NCBI GenBank assembly: GCA_031772625.1
Contig: CM062807.1
Span: 1,148,591,007 to 1,148,655,006 of the forward strand
Source: Pinus tabuliformis
Lineage: Eukaryota; Streptophyta; Pinopsida; Pinales; Pinaceae
Length of the DNA stretch: 64,000 nt
Direction of reading: 5' to 3'
The notes beneath the pieces were generated by a model that saw only the letters and a program-made list of their open reading frames with translations, ran no database searches and was not told where the DNA came from. This document shows positions 1 through 11,898 of this stretch, in pieces. Within the stretch, counting starts at the first letter, position 1, and every line of letters begins with the position of its first letter. The position numbers and the translations under genes were made by a program.

Positions 1-6
1 TGTCAA

Positions 7-187
7 TATTACAAGACTATGGAATGAAGTATATTATAAGGAATTCTTTCCAGAGTAATAAAATTTTTGCGAGTGACTATCTGTGACATCCCATTAGCAT
101 ATAAGTTACAAATTCATATCCTGTTAGTATTACAAGACTATGGAATGAAGTATATTATAAGGAATTATTTCCAGAGTAATAAAAGTT
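7..187. repeat. Tandem duplication, period 121 bp
   Basis: A block of about 60 bp (7-67), starting TATTACAAGACTATGGAATG, recurs almost unchanged at 128-187. The two copies are separated by about 60 bp containing TGTGACATCCC, which may be the outer end of the Element 1 LTR. No coding content is visible. Confidence 0.8.
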
Positions 188-2223
188 TCTCTTTATGCTT
201 GTTAAACAACTTTCATTTAATTTTAGATGTTTGTTTTTAAATTTTCACAATGATCCAAATGCATTTAAAGAAAACTTTAGAGGACAAATGATTCCCTGCA
301 AAGGAATGAAATTATGGAGATATACCATTGTTATTGAAAATACTTACTTGGTAAATAATTATATAGATATGCTAATGTTCTTGAAAATACCTACTGAGTA
401 AATAAAGATTGTCTTGAAGTATACATAAGATTGTTCTCCAATAATGTAACGTATGAATTAATTCCAAAACTAAATAGGAATGTTCCAAAAAAATAATTGA
501 CTCTTCGAACAGCTAGCTAGATGGTGATATTCCCTTTAAATTCTTGAAAAGAAAACATTCCCACGTTTTTACTAGGGATTAAACTTTAGTTTCAATACAA
601 TATACGAATGAGTAAAGAATGTTATCCATGCAGTAGTAAATACACTTTCGGGTTAACAAGAGGTTAAAAATTGATATTCAAACAGGAAGGAAAAACCTTG
701 TTGATACTAGAAATTTGAATTCTCCCTTTCTTGCAACTTCAAGAACCTTTTGACAAAGGATTAGCATGAACCAAACTATTATATCCCATATTTACTCCTC
801 TTCCACTCTTATTGGGATAGCAAGGAAGTGGTTCTGGGTGAATAAATATCTCGTACTTGAGAATTAAAAAACAAATCTACAAAATTAACCATTCAAGGCC
901 CTCATAGTCAAGAAGGAATGAAAGATTGTGATATGTAAAATTTACAGGAAACTAGAAGTTGTAAAAATAATGAAAACAACATTGCTAACTCATTAATGAA
1001 GACTATGTGGAGTAATCAGAGTTTCAACCTCTGCAAGTATGCATAATAATAATCATGGGAATAATTAATAACATTTAAAGGAAAACAAAAAAATTGTATC
1101 CCAGCCCCCATTAGCATTAAGTCACATAAAAAGAATTAAAAATTGCATATGCCTCAAACCGTGCAAATTGTCCTACTGTAACAAGGGTTTCTCAACCCAC
1201 ATGTTAATTACAAAAGACAATCTTTTAAAATAACTTTTATCATGAAGGAAAGGACAAGATTCTTTCATTTTCTCATATTATGTTGTATTTAGTCCTTGTT
1301 GGCTTCCGGGCTAATCATTTTCCAATTTGCTATAGTTAATTTTTGTAGCCAGGTATGCCGAGACCATAATCATTTACCCCTTCTGTTGATAAGATAAAAG
1401 AGTTGCATTGTCTGAGTTTATATAAAAGTTATTTTTCATAAGTTTTCTTGTTATTGAGGTTATTAGTGTAACTATTGGAAAATTAGTAAATGTTATTGTC
1501 TGTAACTTGGCTTATTACATGATTTAACAGTCCCATTCTATTTAGAAAGCTCTGAGCATTATTCAAATCTAGCATAGATACTCTTAACTATTCATTTATG
1601 TTTAATAATAGTTGAACCTTTTACATATTTCCAACTACAGTAATCACACACAGAAATACTTGAAATCTATAGATAATAAGGTCTACATTTTGGATTAAAA
1701 GAAAACATGTCCACCCTATCTCTAATATCAAAATAATCTAATAATAGGTATGCATGGCTTTAAGGTTAGACATACCTTGCCAACTGAATTGAATACAAAT
1801 CTTTTAATCTTGTCTTGCCTCCCAACCATGTGACTCGCACTATGACACCCTATGTTTCAACCTGAGCTATCCTTTTGGGTTTCTCTTCAAGAACCCTAGT
1901 CTTGAACAACAATAGCTATCTGGTCATGACCAGAGTTAACCAGCATAGCCAATTTTATTTCTTTAAGTGCTCCTCAACTCACTTCTTCTTCCTTTCATAC
2001 CTCAGATGCCCACATCCTCTTGATCCTCTGGAATAAATATTCCATAAGAGTAGTTAGGGTTGGGTAACCACCCAACCTAACTTTTATTGAGAAATACAAT
2101 TTTCACACTTTAAACAAATACATTATCATTTAGTCAAATAAAAAGTTAGGTTGCGAAGTTAAATCAGTTTCAGTTTTTTTTAAATATAGTAAATAAATAT
2201 TTACATATATGGGGGACATCACA
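83..2223 (-). repeat. Putative 3' LTR of Element 1 (left boundary uncertain)
   Basis: The right edge is clear. At 2217-2223 the plus strand reads CATCACA, followed by the pyrimidine run TCTCCCCC, which is a polypurine tract on the minus strand. The Element 3 LTR has the same arrangement at 16004-16021. The segment 1790-1960 (CCTCCCAACCATG, then a TCTGGTCATGACCAG-like core and TTAACCAGC) resembles 15570-15710 inside the Element 3 LTR. The left edge at 83 (TGTGACATCCC) is chosen because it looks like an LTR end and resembles TGTCACATACCC at 7229. It is an inference. Confidence 0.4.
188..1780. other. AT-rich stretch without a recognisable gene
   Basis: No coding similarity, RNA gene or simple repeat was recognised. 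The one listed frame (195-401, 68 codons) has no recognisable domain. The stretch is probably the body of the 3' LTR of Element 1, but the only clear similarity to the LTR of the related Element 3 lies further right, near 1790-1960. Confidence 0.5.
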
Positions 2224-2231
2224 TCTCCCCC
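2224..2231 (-). promoter_or_regulatory. Polypurine tract of Element 1
   Basis: TCTCCCCC on the plus strand, GGGGGAGA on the minus strand, lies directly before the LTR start TGTGATG. It would be the plus-strand DNA priming site in reverse transcription. Confidence 0.75.
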
Positions 2232-2274
2232 GTAAGATTGAACATCATCTTGATGTTCCTTAATGGGAAATAAC

Positions 2275-2441
2275 TATGGACAAACCTCCCTCATAGTCCT
2301 TTCATCGTCCCAGGTGGCTTCTTCAAGCCCAAAGTGCTGCCATTGAATTTTAAGGTGGGTGATAACTCGCCTCTGTAGCATTACTTCTCTCCGATAGAGT
2401 ATACCCTTTCGTTCAACTAGTAACTCTCCTTCCAGTTTGAC
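2275..2441 (-). pseudogene. Element 1 chromodomain exon
   Basis: Downstream of the intron the minus strand reads VKLEGE, then a basic stretch, then IQWQHFGLEEATWDDE, ending in a stop near 2275. This matches the C-terminal chromodomain in Element 3 (VQW, stop, HYGPDEATWEDEE). Chromodomains at the integrase C-terminus are known to bias insertion toward particular chromatin. Here it is a remnant of a dead copy. Confidence 0.7.
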
Positions 2442-2581
2442 CTGTATACGAAAATAAAATAAAATCCATTAGTCATTGAATGAAATCAAAACACATTCAA
2501 CAATATGAATTTTTTTTCTTTTATATATATATATATATATAAAGGCAGGATAATTTTAGAATTTCAACTTTTCTCACTCAC
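2442..2581 (-). other. Spliceosomal-type intron before the chromodomain (Element 1)
   Basis: On the minus strand the donor is GTGAGTGAG (starting 2581) and the acceptor TATACAG (ending 2442), leading into GTCAAACTGGA. Element 3 has an intron at exactly the same protein position, between WQD.. and V-E/K-.-EG. The Element 1 copy is 140 bp, longer than the 75 bp of Element 3, partly through a short TA run. Splicing itself was not tested. Confidence 0.65.
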
Positions 2582-2582
2582 C

Positions 2583-2614
2583 TAAATGTCCTGCCAATTT
2601 ATTATGTGTTTAGG

Positions 2615-2713
<99 letters not shown>

Positions 2714-3920
2714 TGTATGTATGTATGTATGTATGTATGTATATATATATATATGTATGTATGTATATATGCTAAAACATGAATAACATTGTGCACACGA
2801 ATATGGATGGGTAAGGGGAGTTGATACATCACACGTCCAATTCGTGTTAGAATTTGAAAAGGATCACAGAATTGAGCTGCTAAATTGGTGCATTCATTCC
2901 ATTACAGTGTACTTTTCTTGGCCCGAACACGAACATAAACATGATCCCCCACCTAGAATTCTCGAAAATTCCTTTTTCAATCATCAAAATTGTTTTGATA
3001 GTCTTGAGCAGCCTTTAAGTTAGTTCATACTTCTTTAACACTCTCTTCCATTTCTGCTAGCATATCAGGCCGTAACATTAACTTATCTTCTAGGCCACCC
3101 AAATTTTAGGTACTCCTACATTTACGACCATACGTCACTTCAAAAGTACTGATCTGTAAAGAAGACAAATAGTTGTTTTTATATGCAAATTCCACTAAAT
3201 GTATATACTCTTTCCACTTAGATGGTTATTGCATAACATAAACTTGAAACATGTCTTCCACCACTTGGTTTAATTGTTCAGTCTACCCATCCATTTGAGG
3301 GTCGTAGGAAGTACTAAAATGCAGCTAAGTGCCCAACCCTGCAAACAAGGCTTTCCAAAAAGATGATGTAAAATTTACATTACAGTCTAAAATTATAAGT
3401 TTTGGTATATTGTGCAGTTTAAAAATAGTTTGCATAAAGATGTTAGCGATCTGTACTGCCTTATACGTAGATTGCATAGGTATGAAGTGCCCAGCTTTTC
3501 TTAACTTATCCACCACCACCATTATGGAATCATTCTGTTTCTTTGACCTGGTCAATCCAGTTATAAAATCAATGGAAATGACTTCCCATTTTCATTCTGG
3601 AATAGGTAATGGATGTAGTAACCCAGCTGGGTAACAGTGTTTTCTTTTGACTTGTTGACATTCCAAATAGTGGGCCAAATACTCTGCCACCTCTTTTTCC
3701 ATGTTTAGCCAGAAGTATTCCCTCCTAAGCACAGTTATCATTTTCTGATATCCACGATGACAAACATAACGGACTTTGTGGTATTCATCCAAAATTAAAT
3801 TTTTAATAACTCTTATATTAGGTACATACACTATTTCCCTATAGATCAACATGCCTTCTTCATTGATTTCATATCCAAGTTGTTGTTCCTTGCTATTCGG
3901 AACTTTATTCTACTGCCATA
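2583..3920 (-). pseudogene. Element 1 integrase remnant
   Basis: The N-terminal zinc region (3592-3852) retains CHRGYQKMITVLRREYF and LECQQ, but the first cysteine of the final C-x2-C pair is replaced by tyrosine (HYLECQQ). The core follows at 3325-3555 with DSIMVVVDKLRKAGHF and LIILDCNVNFTSSFW. In Element 3 the second catalytic motif reads SDRDVKFTS, so DCN here is a change. The remainder to 2583 lacks long open frames and contains the TA/GTAT expansion. Non-functional. Confidence 0.8.
2617..2770. repeat. (TA)n / (GTAT)n microsatellite
   Basis: An (AT)n run at 2617-2672 grades into (GTAT)n to about 2770, with a short AT interruption near 2741-2753. It lies inside the integrase C-terminal region of Element 1, so it arose or expanded after the copy died. 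The ORFs across it (tyrosine/isoleucine repeats) are artefacts. Confidence 0.95.
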
Positions 3921-3957
3921 GAAACTGAGATTTCAGATCTTGTACTACTTGCTCCAT

Positions 3958-5330
3958 TTAATCTTTAAAATTATTTTGTGCTTCACTAAATGATATTTCA
4001 TTTAAGCAATTGGCCTTCCTACTTAATGCATCGGTGACATCGTTTTCTTTTCCCTTCAATTTTTTAATTTCAAAGTAGAACCCGCTTAGGAAATCAACCC
4101 AGTGAGCTTGCCTAGCATTCAAAGTGGGTTGTTTAAAGAAATTAGTCAAACTATCTTGATCTCTTATCAACAAAAATTTCTTACCCACCAATTAATGTCG
4201 CCACATTTTTATATGTGAATGACTATTGTCAATTCGAAATCATAGGCCGAGTACCTTTTCTCATGCTCCTTAAGCTTCGTAGACTTGTAAGCAACGACCT
4301 TGTGTTCTTAAATTAGTAAACCACCTATGCCTTCTTTTCTAACATCTATACATACCACATAATCTTTATTTGGATCAGCAATGTTTAATATGGTTATGGT
4401 GGTGAGTAGGTCCTTAAGTTGATGAAAACTCCTTTCGAAATCCATGCTCCACTTAAAAGCCTTTCCTTACTTTTGCAGTGATGTAATAGGATAGGCTACC
4501 TTGGAAAATCCTTCAATGAACTACCTATAGTATCCCCCTAAATCCATAAATGACCTTATATCAGTCACATCTTTTGGTACCAGCCATACTAATATGGTCT
4601 TTATCTTTTCTCGATCTACAACTATTACATCTTTAGTAATGACATGACTAAGATATTGAATCTGTCCTTTAAATAAATCACACTTTTTGTATTTGGCATA
4701 TAGTTGATGTTCCTTTAAAACTTGGAGGAAAATATGTAGGTGCTCTTTGTTCTCTTCTATCGTTCGAGAGTAAATGTGTATGCCATCGATAAAAATTTAC
4801 ACAAATTTATCTAAGTATTGATGGAATATGTTATTCATAAAGCACATGAAGGTTGAAAGTGCATTTGTTAAGCCAAAGGAAAACACAATGAACTCGTAAT
4901 GCCCATATCGAGTTTTAAAGGTTGTCCTTGCTATATCCTCCTCCTTGACTCTGATTTGGTGGTAACTCGAGCAAAGATCTATTTTTGAAAACTCGGATGC
5001 TCCTTTCACTTGATCAAACAACTCGTCTATGCGAGGAAGGGGGTACTTGCTCTTCATGGTCAACTTATTTAGTTGGCGGTAATCCATGCATATTCACAGG
5101 CTCCCATGCTTCTTTTTAACAAAGTGTATCGAGGCTCCCTAAGGTGATACACATGGTCGAATATATTTATTTTCCAAGAGTTCTTGGAAATGTATTTTTA
5201 GTTTTGTTAACTCTAGTATGCTCATACAATATGGAGCTCGAGATACCGGAGTGGCCCCTGGTACTAATTCAATAATAAATCGATATCATTCTTTGGTAAA
5301 AATCCACGAATTTCTTCAGGCAATACATCT
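3958..5330 (-). pseudogene. Element 1 reverse transcriptase-RNase H remnant
   Basis: Minus-strand pieces include [40 protein letters not shown] and a PFGLTNA-like [12 protein letters not shown] (4797-5087). RNase H and its linker to integrase follow at 3958-4191 (LNARQAHWVDFLSG, KGKENDVTDALSRK). The polymerase active-site region is inactivated: a stop lies just before it and the paired aspartates read as D-G (FIDGIHIYS). There are further stops between the blocks. The family match to Element 3 is clear. Confidence 0.85.
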
Positions 5331-5439
5331 AAAACATTCTGCACTACCGGTATATCTTCTAAAGTGACCGACTTTTCTTTTGAGTTAGAGTACCCTACTT
5401 GTATTGCGCAAGACTCGCACCCTTTTCAGATACATTTTC

Positions 5440-5951
5440 CTAGTTGGGAGACTGTGACTGGCCTAATTTTAAAGGTTTTATTATTCCCTCAATTTCTTCT
5501 CTCTTTCCTTCCTCATTCATATAATTAATAGTTTTAATTTTACGATTAATAAGAGATGAGTGTTGTTTCAACCAATTCATGTTGATTAAGATATCATATG
5601 ATACTAAGGGCAATACATTCAAATCTACCATAATAGCCTATCTTGTTGTCTGTAGAGGAGATTTGCTAACCTTGGCCAACACTCTTCTCTTAGCTCCCAT
5701 AGCTAATTAACTAACCAAGGAGCTTTAAACCTAACAGCTTGTAAACAACATTGTTGTAAAATTTTAAGACTAATGTAACTCAATGTAGCTCTAGGATCAA
5801 TTAAAATAGATATAGCTTCATTGAATATTTTACCTTCAAATTCTATCATAGTCGGATGGTACTCCACCTGATGATCTTCCATAGCAGCATTGATTTTTGG
5901 CATGCTTCTGGCCACTTCTCCTATTGTTGATGCTTCTTGAATTTGTGCCAC
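5440..5951 (-). pseudogene. Element 1 protease remnant
   Basis: Two pieces, 5703-5951 and 5440-5631, contain MIEFEGKIFNEAISILIDPR followed by ATLSYISLKI, then LNVLPLVSYDILINMNWLKQ. The corresponding active-site motif in Element 3 is LIDPGATLSYIS, so DPR is a substitution in the catalytic loop. This is the retropepsin-like processing protease of a gypsy element, in a broken copy. Confidence 0.75.
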
Positions 5952-6308
5952 CCGATCGGTCCCCCATGGGGTGTGCGAAATTTTTCACCTAATGAGGTCC
6001 TCCCATCCCTAACACTCTAGCGGGGCTCTAGCTGACATCTCTACTTCAGTTCTTACTGACTCTTCATTTATTTTTGCCTCACTAGGAAGTTTGGACTTGT
6101 GTTGATTTCAATCTATGTTTTTGTGTATCTGTCTTGTATGTCGTTTATTTATCATGAACTTATTTAATTTATTGCTCGAAGAAAATTTACTTCCCTTTTT
6201 GTATTCCATTAGTTCCTTCCCCTTTCGACTTACTTTTGTCATAACAAATTCTAGCCTTTTGTACGACCTCATTCATGGTCTTCAGGGTATCAAAATCAAG
6301 GCACTCTT

Positions 6309-7129
6309 TCATGAATTGTGGCAAGCTACTGATAAACTCTTGTACCTTAGCCTTTTATTCCCTATATATGGAATATATCGCAATAAAGATGTAAATTTGG
6401 TTATGAACTCATCCATATATAATTGACCCAATTGAAGGTCATGAAACTCCTTGACCTTCTCGTCATAAAATATTTCGGTCAGATATTTTTCCTTAAAATA
6501 TCTTCGAAAATTCTCCCAAGTTATGCTCTGCTCATTTACACACTGGACTATCTTTACCTCCTTCCACCATAGGGTGGCTTTTCCCTGTAACTGAAAAATG
6601 ACCAACCAAGCTATAAAGTGTAAATCATATTCGTACAACTAGAATTACTTGTTCATGTTGATGAACTAGGCCTCTACTACCTCGTCTAGTTCACCGTCAA
6701 AGAGGGGAGGCTTTATCTTCTGGAATTCTCCATGTAGTTCCGCCTTTTGCTTTTTTTTCTTGTTATGTTTTGACAAGTTACTAGATTCTTCTTCCTCATT
6801 CTCTTCACCACCTTCATTTTCTACCATCTCGGTATGAAATTCTTGTTCTTGAGTCATGTTTCCTTGTTTAGGACTCAGAATTGTTGTCACTGGTTCTTTC
6901 TGTCCGATAGAATTTTCATGATTTTTTTCTATTCCTACATTAACCGCTCATTGTATGCCTGTAGTCTAGCCGTTTCTGCCTTTAACTCTTGAATGGTTTC
7001 TAAGATGGCAGTGTTAGTATTTTGTAGTTCCTCTCCTAGTTGTACCCATACCTCAAGGTTGGTCTCCTGTAAGGTTGCTACTCCTGTTCCCATCAACGTT
7101 TGGTGCGGTATGGTTCCCATTCTTCTCAT
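6309..7129 (-). pseudogene. Element 1 gag remnant
   Basis: The N-terminal piece (6935-7129) carries TLQETNLEVWVQLGEE and a coiled-coil-like ETIQELKAETARL stretch. An acidic/lysine-rich linker follows (6666-6890). The capsid-like retrotransposon gag domain (6309-6638) contains ARLAIFQLQGK-type sequence (AWLVIFQLQGKATLWWKEVK) and EFHDLQLGQLYMDEFITKF. The zinc knuckle lies downstream in a poorly preserved stretch. The frames are discontinuous. Confidence 0.8.
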
Positions 7130-7214
7130 ACTAACTACTTTCTACTTTTCTCTATGTTAATCACAAATTTTGTTAATCCTTAATTTCTAGAGGCCTTAGT
7201 TTTGTAACCTAAAC

Positions 7215-7226
7215 GCTCTGATATCA
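7215..7226 (-). promoter_or_regulatory. Primer-binding site of Element 1 (degenerate)
   Basis: GCTCTGATATCA on the plus strand differs by one base from the complement of the TGGTATCAGAGC primer site seen in the other elements. It is adjacent to the LTR start TGTCACATACCC at 7229. The primer would be initiator tRNA-Met. Confidence 0.7.
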
Positions 7227-7228
7227 TA

Positions 7229-7903
7229 TGTCACATACCCATATAAAAAAATTTAACATACAATTATTTATGGGATCATTATGAACCTACTAATTAACAA
7301 ATCATTCTAAATATATAAAACTCATAAATTTCAATGCATGCCAAATTCATAATAATTAAAATCCTTCTGCATATAATTGTGGTCAAGGTACAAAGGTTAT
7401 TTATAAAGGTTCTATGGAATGATTTCATGTCTAACATAAATATTTTCTTTCACCCTATGCCACTTATCTAGCTTCCTAAGCTTATTGTCATTACATATTT
7501 CATTATACAACTGAATTATTGTCTGCTACAATGCTGGTACTATCCATTTATGGTGCTTAAATATGGGATGACCGCCTACCTAGAGATCCTAATTCGCCTC
7601 CTCTCGAGTCCCCTCTGCAATGGAAAATTGTCTCCTTCATGTGTGGTTGAACGTGGCACATCAATGGCTCTCCTTGGTTTTTAACATCGAACATTGGAGG
7701 TTACTTTCCGCAACTCTATGCCCTAGCTAGGTGAGAAAATGGATTACTTGTTGCATTTTTGTTTGCTGGTTCAACTTGGGCCCCTATGTGGATTTTTTCG
7801 CCTATGAGTAAACCTATGCCCATGTCTAATGTCGATTTGTATGTAGATTTGGACTGGTGTGATTTCTCCACTAACCCAGTGACTTGTCTCACCCTACAGC
7901 TCT
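7229..7903 (-). repeat. Element 1 5' LTR, partial
   Basis: The segment starts TGTCACATACCC next to the primer site and runs until the copia LTR begins at 7904. It should be the U5/R side of the LTR. No terminal CATCACA is present, so the outer portion is missing. No coding content is supported; an open frame of 95 codons overlaps its end but continues into the copia LTR. Confidence 0.6.
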
Positions 7904-8902
7904 TGTTGGAAATTTATGGTAATTTCAAACACAAAAGAACAGAGAACAAAGCTCTGTTTTCTCCACAGGATCTTAACACAGGGAAGTTAAATTTTTCTGA
8001 GCAGACAGAGTTTTCAACACACATGGAAACACTATGTATTCATTAATAAAAAAACTTGTTACAAATTCTTCCTCTGCCAGAGGGATTCTCCAAGAACTTC
8101 CACAAAACAAATTACTCTGTTTCAACTCCAAAAATTTATTTTTACACTAGTGTGTGTAAAAAAAAATTACATTTACTGCTGTAAAATCTCTTACATTCCT
8201 ATTTTACATTCAACAAAAAAAACTTTTTCTCGCGCTACTTCGCATATTACATTTCATACATTGCAATTACCAAAAAAACATTTCATTTGCTCTGTGCAAA
8301 TTAAACACTACAGTGGGTGTAAAAAACCCTTTTTTTCTTTTGCATACGTGTTGCTGCATATTCCAAACTCCAAAACCAAAAAAAAAAACATTACATTGCA
8401 TATGTTAAAACAACAAAACAAAAACATATGATTTTTACCTTTTCTTGTCCCGTAAAACAAGAATTACATCCGTGCAAAAAAAACATTAAAATTAAAGACT
8501 TTATCTATGCCCATACCTCCTGTGAATAAAACACTTAAAGACTTTACCAAGACTTACCTATCGTAATAAATTCATTTATTACTTCAGCATGCTGAAAAAT
8601 TAATTTCTCGTCGTTTTACTGACAAATTGGCAGTCAACCAAAAATTTACTCCACGCAAGTTCAAATGATGCAGGTCCATTGATTTAATCGGACGGTGACG
8701 ACGATATCGGGAGGCGCTTACTTGTTGAACTTTACCGTCTAGGGAATGGGTGGTTTTGAAAAGTTAGCTCAGACACGTGGCAACTGGTCGATGTGTTCGG
8801 AGCCCCCCTGAAAAATACCACTGGTGCATGAAGGCGATGTGATATAAAATTGCCTGGTTTCCGGAATTAATACGTGCAGTTGAAATTATTAATATTTCAA
8901 CA
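7904..8902 (-). repeat. 3' LTR of Element 2 (copia)
   Basis: The 999-bp segment begins TGTTGGAAAT and ends ATTTCAACA, giving the TG...CA ends with short inverted termini. It is followed by the pyrimidine run that forms the polypurine tract on the minus strand. There is no second copy in the window for comparison. Confidence 0.8.
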
Positions 8903-8910
8903 TCCCCCTT
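8903..8910 (-). promoter_or_regulatory. Polypurine tract of Element 2
   Basis: The minus strand reads AAGGGGGA directly before TGTTGAAAT. The RNase H reading frame runs through it into the LTR. Confidence 0.8.
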
Positions 8911-8911
8911 A

Positions 8912-9474
8912 ATTTCAATTGCTGGGTTATCAGTCATACCCAGAAATTTCCTCAAAAATTCAAAACTTTTTTTTCCCAATGGCTTGGTCAGAAAATCTAC
9001 AACCTGCTCTTGAGTCCTGCAATGTTGTAAAACAATTTCTCCATTGTTCACCAATTCCCTAATGTAGTGAAACTTTGTGTCAATTTGTTTCGTTCTCTTG
9101 TGAAACAAGAAATTATTGGATAATGCAATAGCTGAGCTATTGTCACAAAAAATCATCGTTTCTTTCGCCTACTCTTGGCTTAAGCTCCTTAAGATTCTTC
9201 TCATCCAAACTGCTTGACATGCTACTGCTGTAGCTGCCACATATTCTGCCTCTGCTGTAGACAATGCTACAATAGGTTGTTTCTTAGAAGCCCATGAAAT
9301 GGCTCCTGAACCCATGTGAAAAACATAACCAAATGTGCTTTTGTGATCATCTACACATCCAGCCCAATCACTATCATTGTATCCAATTAAATCTGAACAT
9401 TCTAAAGTAGTATATAAAATGCCAAACCCTTTAGTACCTTTAACATACCTCATAATTATGTTACTTCCTGCCAA
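8912..9474 (-). pseudogene. Copia RNase H (Element 2)
   Basis: Pieces at 9169-9474 and 8912-9156 contain GYNDSDWAGCVDDHKSTFGY, ISWASKKQPIVALSTAEAEY and MIFCDNSSAIALSNN, all hallmarks of copia RNase H. HYIRELVNNGEI and VDFLTKPLG follow near the C-terminus. A stop or frame change near 9160 separates the two pieces. The domain is otherwise well preserved. Confidence 0.9.
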
Positions 9475-9479
9475 TGTGC

Positions 9480-10430
9480 TTCCTTTGGCCTCTCCATGAA
9501 TCTGGAAATTAAACTAATAGCAAATATTATATTTGGCCTAGTTGCAGTTAAATACATAAGGATGCCAACTATGCTCTTGTACAAGCTAGGATCAAAATCC
9601 TTGCCGCTGTCCTCTTTGCTGAGTTTTAATCCCATCACTATGGGAGTGATTGCTGCCTTGCTGTCCTGCATATTAAATCTTTCCAACACTTCATTTACAT
9701 TTTTTCTTGTGAGATAAAAATTCCATTTTCATTTTGATCTACTTCTATTCTTAAGAAGTATCTCAGTGAACCCATGTCAGTCATTTCAAATTCTTTCATG
9801 ACTGTTTTGAAATTTTCAATGAGATAATCATCATTAACTATGAAAATAATATCATCAACATATAACACAACAATTAGTAATTTACCATCATTTTCTTTGA
9901 TGTAGACGGTGGGTTCTCCCTCACATTTTTCAAATCCATTTTCCAGTAGATAAGAATTTATTCTACTATACCATGCTCTTGGTGCTTGCTTCAGCCCATA
10001 AAGAGCTTTCTTCAATATGCACACTTTGTGCTCTTGGCCTTTCTTCTAATAGCCTAGAGGTTGTTCAACATAAACCTCTTCCATTAACACTCCATTTAGG
10101 AATGTTGAACGTTCATTTGGTAAACTTTCCACTTGTTTTGTGCTACTATGGACAACACTTCTCTCACGGTTTCCATTCTTGCAACCGGTGCGAAAGTCTC
10201 CTCATAGTCTCTCCCATACTGCTGCTTGTATCCCTTGACAACAAGTCTTTCCTTGTGCATTTCTATCGTGCCTTCAACATTACTCTTGGTCTTGTAGACC
10301 CATTTGACTCCAATGACTTATTTTCCTTTTGGTAGTTCAACCAAATTCCATGTCTTGTTTCTTTCTGTAGCATTGATCTCCTCATCCATAGCTTCTATCT
10401 ATTTCTTATCCTTAATTGCTTCTTCGAAAT
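9480..10430 (-). pseudogene. Copia reverse transcriptase (Element 2)
   Basis: The minus strand carries [20 protein letters not shown] in the 10140-10230 stretch, then KKALYGLKQAPRAWYSRINS and the intact catalytic VVLYVDDIIF (9695-10024). LSKEDSGKDFDPSLYKSIVG and PNIIFAISLISRFM follow (9456-9689). A TAG interrupts QPLGY..KKGQEHK near 10048, and frame changes split the blocks. The order after integrase fits copia. Confidence 0.9.
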
Positions 10431-10812
10431 GAACAGGGTCATTGACATGACAATATAAAGCAAACAAAGAGTTCATACCTTCATCATAAATGTCACTTAA
10501 ATTTCTGAACTTATTGCCTCTTTCATTTGGTGTAATAGTGCTTGAAGAAGCACTTCAATTTCCTCCTTATGGTGTGCTTGGAGAAGCACTTTCATTTCTC
10601 CTCAAGGGTGTCCCTTACTCTCCTTGTGTTGGCGCTTCTGTTTGGGGATGTATTTCAGCCATCTCCTCATCATCTTCATCATGAGAAAAAACGTTTTCAA
10701 CATTCATCGTTTTCTCTGTGCTTCCATCCCAAGCTTGCTTCTCAATGAACTAAACATCTTAGCTCACAAAAAACTTCTTGGTAGATGGGATATACAACCT
10801 GTAAGCTTTGGA

Positions 10813-11385
10813 TTACTCACTATATCCAATGAAAATACATTTCTCGCCTTTGTTGTCCAACTTCCTCCTTATCTGATCCGGAATGTGTGCATAAGCCACA
10901 CATCCAAAAACTTTCATGTGGGTGACTCCTTGCTTTCTCCCACTCCATGCTTCTTCCGACACTTTGTTCATCACTACCTTTTTAGGAAACATATTTAAAA
11001 TATATATTGCACAGTGTATAGTTTCAGCACAATAATCATTTGGCAAATTCTTTTCCTTCAACATGCTCCTCCCCACATCCATGATTGTCCTATTTTTTCT
11101 TTCAGCTACTCCATTTTGCTGCAAGGTGTACCTAGATGTGAATTGATTATGAATTCCATTTCCTCTACAAAACCGTAGAAATTCCTTGGAGATATACTCA
11201 CCTCCTCTGTCAGTTCCTAGAACTTTGATATGCAGCCCGCTTTGGTTTTCCACAAGTGCTTTGAAATTCCGAAATTTTTCAAACACTTCACTTTTGTTCT
11301 TCAAGAAATAAACCCAAGTCTTTCTGGTGAAATCATCAATGAATGTTAGAAAGTATTGGCTGCCTGCTAATGATGGATTTTTCAT
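10813..11385 (-). pseudogene. Copia integrase core (Element 2)
   Basis: This 190-codon open stretch has the D-D-E catalytic residues in order: FLTFIDDFTRKTWVY, VLGTDRGGEYIS and QQNGVAERKNRTIMD. The conserved HMKVFGCVAYAHIP and EKCIFIGYS follow. The core is continuous, and a TGA near 11388 separates it from the zinc-binding portion upstream. Confidence 0.9.
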
Positions 11386-11400
11386 TGGTCCACATAAGTC

Positions 11401-11835
11401 TCAGTGGACAATCTCTAAGGGTGATTTTTCCCTTATGCTTTTCCTTGATGGAAAACTTTCTCTGTGTTGTTTCCCCAAGATACAACCTTCACAAAGGCTG
11501 TCTAGTTTCTCTATCAATGGTAATCCTCTTACCATTCCTTTTCTACTCAACAAGTTAAGACCTCCAAAGTTGAGATGTCCAAATCTCAAGTGCCACAACC
11601 AATCTTTATCTTTCAGTTCGCTTTGGAAAGCCTCTTGGGTAACTGCTACAATTACTTCTTTATTTTTCAAATCTGCCCTTATTCTGAGAGGGAACATCCT
11701 GTTCCTCATCATCTTCACTTCAGCAATACATCGTTTGCTGGGTGCTCTATCCATGATGGTGCATAAATCATTCTCAAAGAAAACATTATACCCCTTTTGA
11801 ACAAGTTGTCCAACACTTAAGAGGTTACATTTCAT
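11401..11835 (-). pseudogene. Copia GAG-pre-integrase / integrase zinc domain (Element 2)
   Basis: The stretch begins NLLSVGQLVQKGYNVFFEND and includes WHLRFGHLNFGGLNLLSRKG and CEGCILGKQHRESFP. Its H...H...C..C arrangement is typical of the domain before the copia integrase core. It ends at a stop just before the core. Confidence 0.88.
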
Positions 11836-11898
11836 TCCAGGAACATAATAGACATCTTCTATGGTTTTCTTTTCACCTTTCCTTTTAAATATTTTAAC

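Larger units (their letters stand above)
83..7903 (-). mobile_element. Element 1: decayed Ty3/gypsy chromovirus
   Basis: On the minus strand the order is a PBS-like site (7215-7226), gag, protease, reverse transcriptase, RNase H, integrase, chromodomain, polypurine tract (2224-2231) and 3' LTR. Every domain is broken by stops or frameshifts, so the copy is not coding. It belongs to the same family as Element 3, shown by matching gag, RT and chromodomain protein stretches and a shared intron. Its 5' LTR (from 7229) is cut by the copia element at 7904, and no outer remainder of that LTR was found, so the insertion history is incomplete. Confidence 0.85.

Noticed and set aside
2586..2832. Tyrosine/isoleucine repeat frames on both strands
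   Set aside because: They are translations of the (TA)n/(GTAT)n microsatellite inside Element 1.
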